Positions 61,877 to 64,000 of a stretch of 64,000 bases of DNA are shown piece after piece. The position numbers and the translations under genes are program-made. This DNA is from CAIKMD01 sp963803265. GTDB lineage: Bacteria > Pseudomonadota > Alphaproteobacteria > ATCC43930 > CGMCC-115725. Under the pieces are notes generated by a model that saw only the letters and a list, made by a program, of their open reading frames with translations, made no database searches and was not told the origin of the DNA. Location: assembly GCA_963803265.1 (NCBI GenBank), contig CAWDLZ010000002.1, forward strand, positions 368,727 through 432,726. Reading direction: 5' to 3'. The first letter of the stretch is position 1. Each line of letters opens with the position of its first letter.

Positions 61877-63322
61877 TCATGCCAAGCCCAACTGCCGCCG
61901 CAGCACGTCCCGCCGAATCTTCCCCATGTGGTTGCGTGGCAGGGCCTCTACGTAGTGAGCCTGCACCCAAAATGGGAGCGGCAGCAGACCGGCGAGGATG
62001 TCCGACAGTCGTTCTTTTGGAATGCGGTCGCCCGTCTCTAGGACCACGTGCACGACCTCTTCGCCGTCCCCGCGCCGGCTGGACAGCATGCAGGCGCTAC
62101 GGACACCGCATTCGTCCACAAGCCGTTCCTCGATCGGGCCAGGAGCGATTTTGTAGCCGAGCACGTTGATAACCTCGGTCTCGCGTCCGTGCAGCGCCAA
62201 TCGTCCGTCGGAGCGATAGATCCCGAGATCGCCCGGGTAAAAGTAATCGCCGTCGAAGAATTCGCGCGTTGCCGCCTCGTCATGGAGATAACCGGTCGCA
62301 CCGTCCGTCACGCGCACCCTTATCTGGCCCAGCTTGCCGACCGGAAGGGGGTGCCCGGCATCGTCGACGACCTGGACTTCGCATTCGGGAACCACCCGGT
62401 GCCAATGCAGATCGGTGGGCGTCTCGATCGGGGTCACTGTAAATACCCCGACTTCGGTTGCGCCGACGCTCGTGTAGATTTGCGCGGTCAGGCGTGCTCT
62501 GAGCGCCTCGAACTGGGCTTGCGACAGCGAGCCGGCTGTTACTAGCAGGCACATTTCGTCATTGCGCGTCAGTTCGCTCTGCGGTGCCCGAAGGATGTGC
62601 TGTAGAAAGTCCGGTATCGCGATGGTATGCGTGATGCCCGGGTACTGGAACGTCGCATAGAGTTGCGACCGCTCGCAGAACAACACCGTGCCCCCGACGG
62701 CCCAGGTGTTTGCCGGCACGTTGTATCCGATCGCGGTCCACAGACCGAAATTCAGCACGTTCACGACGGATCGGTCGGAAATGCCGAAAACGTCAAGCCG
62801 ACGCGGATCGGCTGCGTCGCCGATCGGATCGAACAGGGTCATTTTGTAGGCGCCTGTGGTCCCGGAAGTCAGGAGGATGCGTTCGCCCAACTTGGCCGGC
62901 CAGTCCTGCATATCCGGCAACGCGCGGCGGGAGCCTCCAGATAAATCGGGCTCGGGCAAGCAGACCAGCCGCCAACCCTTGCGCTCGCACAGGCGATCGA
63001 GGCCGGGCCAAAGTTTTCCGTTATTCGCTACGACGACGCGGGTTTCGGGGAGACCGAGGCCAGCTGCCTGCTCGATAGAGCGCGCCGTTACGATGGTCAG
63101 CCCGAGGCTGCGCAAGGCCAACCCCGCGATCCAGCCATTCAAAATGCCTGGGATCGCCAAGACCGCGACGCCATCGCCGGTGATCCCCTCGGCCGCGAGC
63201 AAGCGGCGCGAGGCCTCGATTGCCCCCGCAAATTCGCCGTACGAAAGCTTGCCGGTGTCGAACACGATCGCGATCTTGTCCGGCCTTTTATGTGCGTGCG
63301 CATAGATGGTCTGCGTCAACAT
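61877..63322 (-). CDS. AMP-forming acyl-CoA synthetase/ligase-family protein
   Basis: A 481-residue class I adenylate-forming enzyme. The ATP motif is ERILLTSGTTGAYKMTLFDP; later blocks are AQIYTSVGATEVGVFTVTPI, GDYFYPGDLGIYRSDGRLAL and GRETEVINVLGYKIAPGPIE, with the catalytic Lys in HMGKIRRDVLRRQ. Typical length is 500-550. Start set at ATG 63322 (MLTQTIYAHAHKRPDKIAIV); a TTG at 63388 is the alternative. It activates an acid to its adenylate and CoA ester. Separated by 228 bases from the hydrolase-transporter unit, so it may be independently transcribed. Confidence 0.78.
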   Translation of the reverse strand: MLTQTIYAHAHKRPDKIAIVFDTGKLSYGEFAGAIEASRRLLAAEGITGDGVAVLAIPGILNGWIAGLALRSLGLTIVTARSIEQAAGLGLPETRVVVANNGKLWPGLDRLCERKGWRLVCLPEPDLSGGSRRALPDMQDWPAKLGERILLTSGTTGAYKMTLFDPIGDAADPRRLDVFGISDRSVVNVLNFGLWTAIGYNVPANTWAVGGTVLFCERSQLYATFQYPGITHTIAIPDFLQHILRAPQSELTRNDEMCLLVTAGSLSQAQFEALRARLTAQIYTSVGATEVGVFTVTPIETPTDLHWHRVVPECEVQVVDDAGHPLPVGKLGQIRVRVTDGATGYLHDEAATREFFDGDYFYPGDLGIYRSDGRLALHGRETEVINVLGYKIAPGPIEERLVDECGVRSACMLSSRRGDGEEVVHVVLETGDRIPKERLSDILAGLLPLPFWVQAHYVEALPRNHMGKIRRDVLRRQLGLA

Positions 63323-63480
63323 GCCGACCCGCCAAGCCGTATCGGTGAGGCGTTGGCCCGATAGGAACCAACCCGTCGCGTCATCCAATCAACCGGGAAT
63401 CCCCATATGGCTCCCGATTCACCGTGCAAGTTTTCACTTTTCCGGCCTTCGTGCAAGCCAGACGGAGGTGCAAATGGCTA

Positions 63481-63683
63481 CCGGCATGTCGGGCGCGATG
63501 ATGGCGAAGCTCAGCGAAAGCGGCTCGACGTCTTTAAGCCAATGCGTCCACGACCGATAGCCGCCACACCATCGCGCCGTCGCCGCAGGGCGCTTCGGTC
63601 ATGCGCTCGGTCGAGCGGATCGAATTGCCCTCGACCAAGGCGTTAATGATCTGGGTGCGGCGAACAAGCGGTACGCGGTTCAT
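63481..63683 (-). pseudogene. Chimeric remnant: transposase-like HTH start joined to a degraded alpha/beta hydrolase piece
   Basis: Bases 63481-63566 align without gaps to 61405-61490 of the intact alpha/beta hydrolase gene with few mismatches, and the homology resumes at CACACCATCGC (61530 onward). The missing stretch of roughly 40 bases is bounded in the intact gene by two copies of AGCCGCCA, of which only one remains here: a classic short-repeat deletion. Reading left on the minus strand from ATG 63683, MNRVPLVRRTQIINALVEG looks like the N-terminal HTH of IS1-type transposases, then TEAPCGDGAMVWRL comes from the hydrolase (TPCGAGAMVWRL). The hybrid frame stops at 63534 (49 residues). Not expected to be functional. 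Confidence 0.55.
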
Positions 63684-63705
63684 AGCTAAATCCCACTTTC
63701 AAATC

Positions 63706-63755
63706 TGTATGCAGTATGATATACAACGATGCGTTTGTCAATAGGAGTGCATACA
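63706..63755. promoter_or_regulatory. Inverted repeats around the start of a small HTH gene (operator candidate)
   Basis: TGTATGCA (63706-63713) and TGCATACA (63748-63755) are perfect inverted repeats of each other. Nested inside, GTAT-GAT-ATAC (63714-63724) is a second palindrome. A ribosome site AGGAG (63743-63747) lies between. This looks like an autoregulatory operator for the HTH protein that starts at 63755. AT content is higher than in the rest of the window. Confidence 0.45.
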
Positions 63756-64000
63756 TGGATTTCAAAAAAGCGACTGACGCTCTATTTGAGTTGGTTGGTC
63801 ATACCGATTTAGCAAAAGTTTTGGGGGTATCAGTTGCATCGATTAGACAAGCCCGACTTAAGGAAACTGCGAACGGCCATAGAAATGCTCCGGAGCAGTG
63901 GCGCACCGCGGTGGTGAAGCTCGCCGAGGGGCGCATAAGACGCTATCAACATCTGATTGAGGGCCTCCGACAGGAGCGCGCTCGCAGTAAGTCAGCGTCC
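63755..64000 (+). CDS. Small HTH-type DNA-binding protein, 3' end outside window
   Basis: At least 82 residues, open to the window end. It starts MDFKKATDALFELVGHTDLA, then KVLGVSVASIRQARLKETA, a helix-turn-helix pattern with the recognition helix VSVASIRQARL, followed by APEQWRTAVVKLAEGRIRRY. Comparable small HTH proteins occur on mobile islands in alphaproteobacteria. Strong AGGAG site 7 bases upstream. Codon use is AT-richer (TTA, AAA, TTG) than in the catabolic genes, suggesting recent transfer. Possible antitoxin, phage-type repressor or regulator of what follows. Confidence 0.6.
   Translation, partial: MDFKKATDALFELVGHTDLAKVLGVSVASIRQARLKETANGHRNAPEQWRTAVVKLAEGRIRRYQHLIEGLRQERARSKSAS

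Noticed and set aside
1..64000. CRISPR arrays, tRNA or rRNA genes, prophage modules
   Set aside because: No regularly spaced repeats, cloverleaf-like or ribosomal sequence, or structural phage gene was recognised by reading; a tRNAscan or HMM search could still find something short.

Overview
The window looks like chromosomal DNA of a high-GC alphaproteobacterium (Rhodospirillales- or Hyphomicrobiales-like). The basis is the dense GC-rich coding, alphaproteobacterial-type pepN, pyrE, YqgE and phasin genes, a catechol/LLM/UbiD-rich gene content typical of soil members of this class, and intergenic palindromes of a type I associate with this class. No tRNA, rRNA or CRISPR array was seen. Taxonomy is inference from gene content, not from a marker gene.

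Almost all of the window is a chain of short catabolic operons with a few housekeeping genes between them (HAD phosphatase, YqgE, pepN, metallophosphoesterase, pyrE, a uroporphyrinogen-III synthase-like gene, a phasin). From left to right: 1-1.5 kb, amidohydrolase tail, HAD phosphatase, YqgE. 1.4-5.2 kb, a Rieske oxygenase followed by two MetE-core-like proteins (minus strand). 5.3-10.6 kb, a luciferase-like (LLM) flavoprotein, an old-yellow-enzyme/dienoyl-CoA reductase and two FAD hydroxylases. 10.7-13.9 kb, alpha/beta hydrolase plus two LLM enzymes. 14-16.7 kb, pepN. 16.8-20.8 kb, UbiD decarboxylase, LLM, alpha/beta hydrolase, cupin. 20.8-26.4 kb, small unknown, phosphoesterase, CMLE/adenylosuccinate-lyase-like lyase with a TctA-TctB-like transporter, pyrE. 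26.4-34.4 kb, SDR, class III CoA-transferase, LigB-like dioxygenase, LLM, two VOC proteins, MFS exporter. 34.6-39.8 kb, quinone reductase and TPP enzyme divergent from UbiD and enoyl-CoA hydratase. 39.8-45 kb, GNAT, HemD-like, phasin, quinone reductase, FAH hydrolase, alpha/beta hydrolase. 45-51 kb, two TPP enzymes, a flavin hydroxylase of the acyl-CoA dehydrogenase fold, Gfo/Idh oxidoreductase. 51-56.9 kb, SDR, VOC, HyuA, HyuB and a small CPCC protein. 57-63.3 kb, two paralogous ACMSD-type amidohydrolases (one with a Tat signal), ABC ATPase and permease, alpha/beta hydrolase, AMP-forming ligase. 63.4-64 kb, a rearranged AT-richer end with a gene remnant and a small HTH gene.

Taken together the enzymes can hydroxylate, cleave (intradiol-like lyase, extradiol VOC and LigB), decarboxylate (UbiD, ACMSD-type), activate as CoA thioesters and hydrolyse aromatic or polycyclic compounds. 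I cannot name one substrate. Five LLM flavoproteins, three TPP enzymes, two UbiD proteins and four free-standing alpha/beta hydrolases are the main expansions. No transcription factor is recognisable anywhere among the catabolic genes.

An important caveat: eleven genes carry in total about sixteen net +1 frameshifts, although both halves of each gene are otherwise well conserved. Most of the extra bases sit in GAAC/GTTC or GAA(A)TC contexts, which points to a systematic sequence error more than to gene decay. For these genes I give the full span of the inferred intact gene and state where the frame changes.
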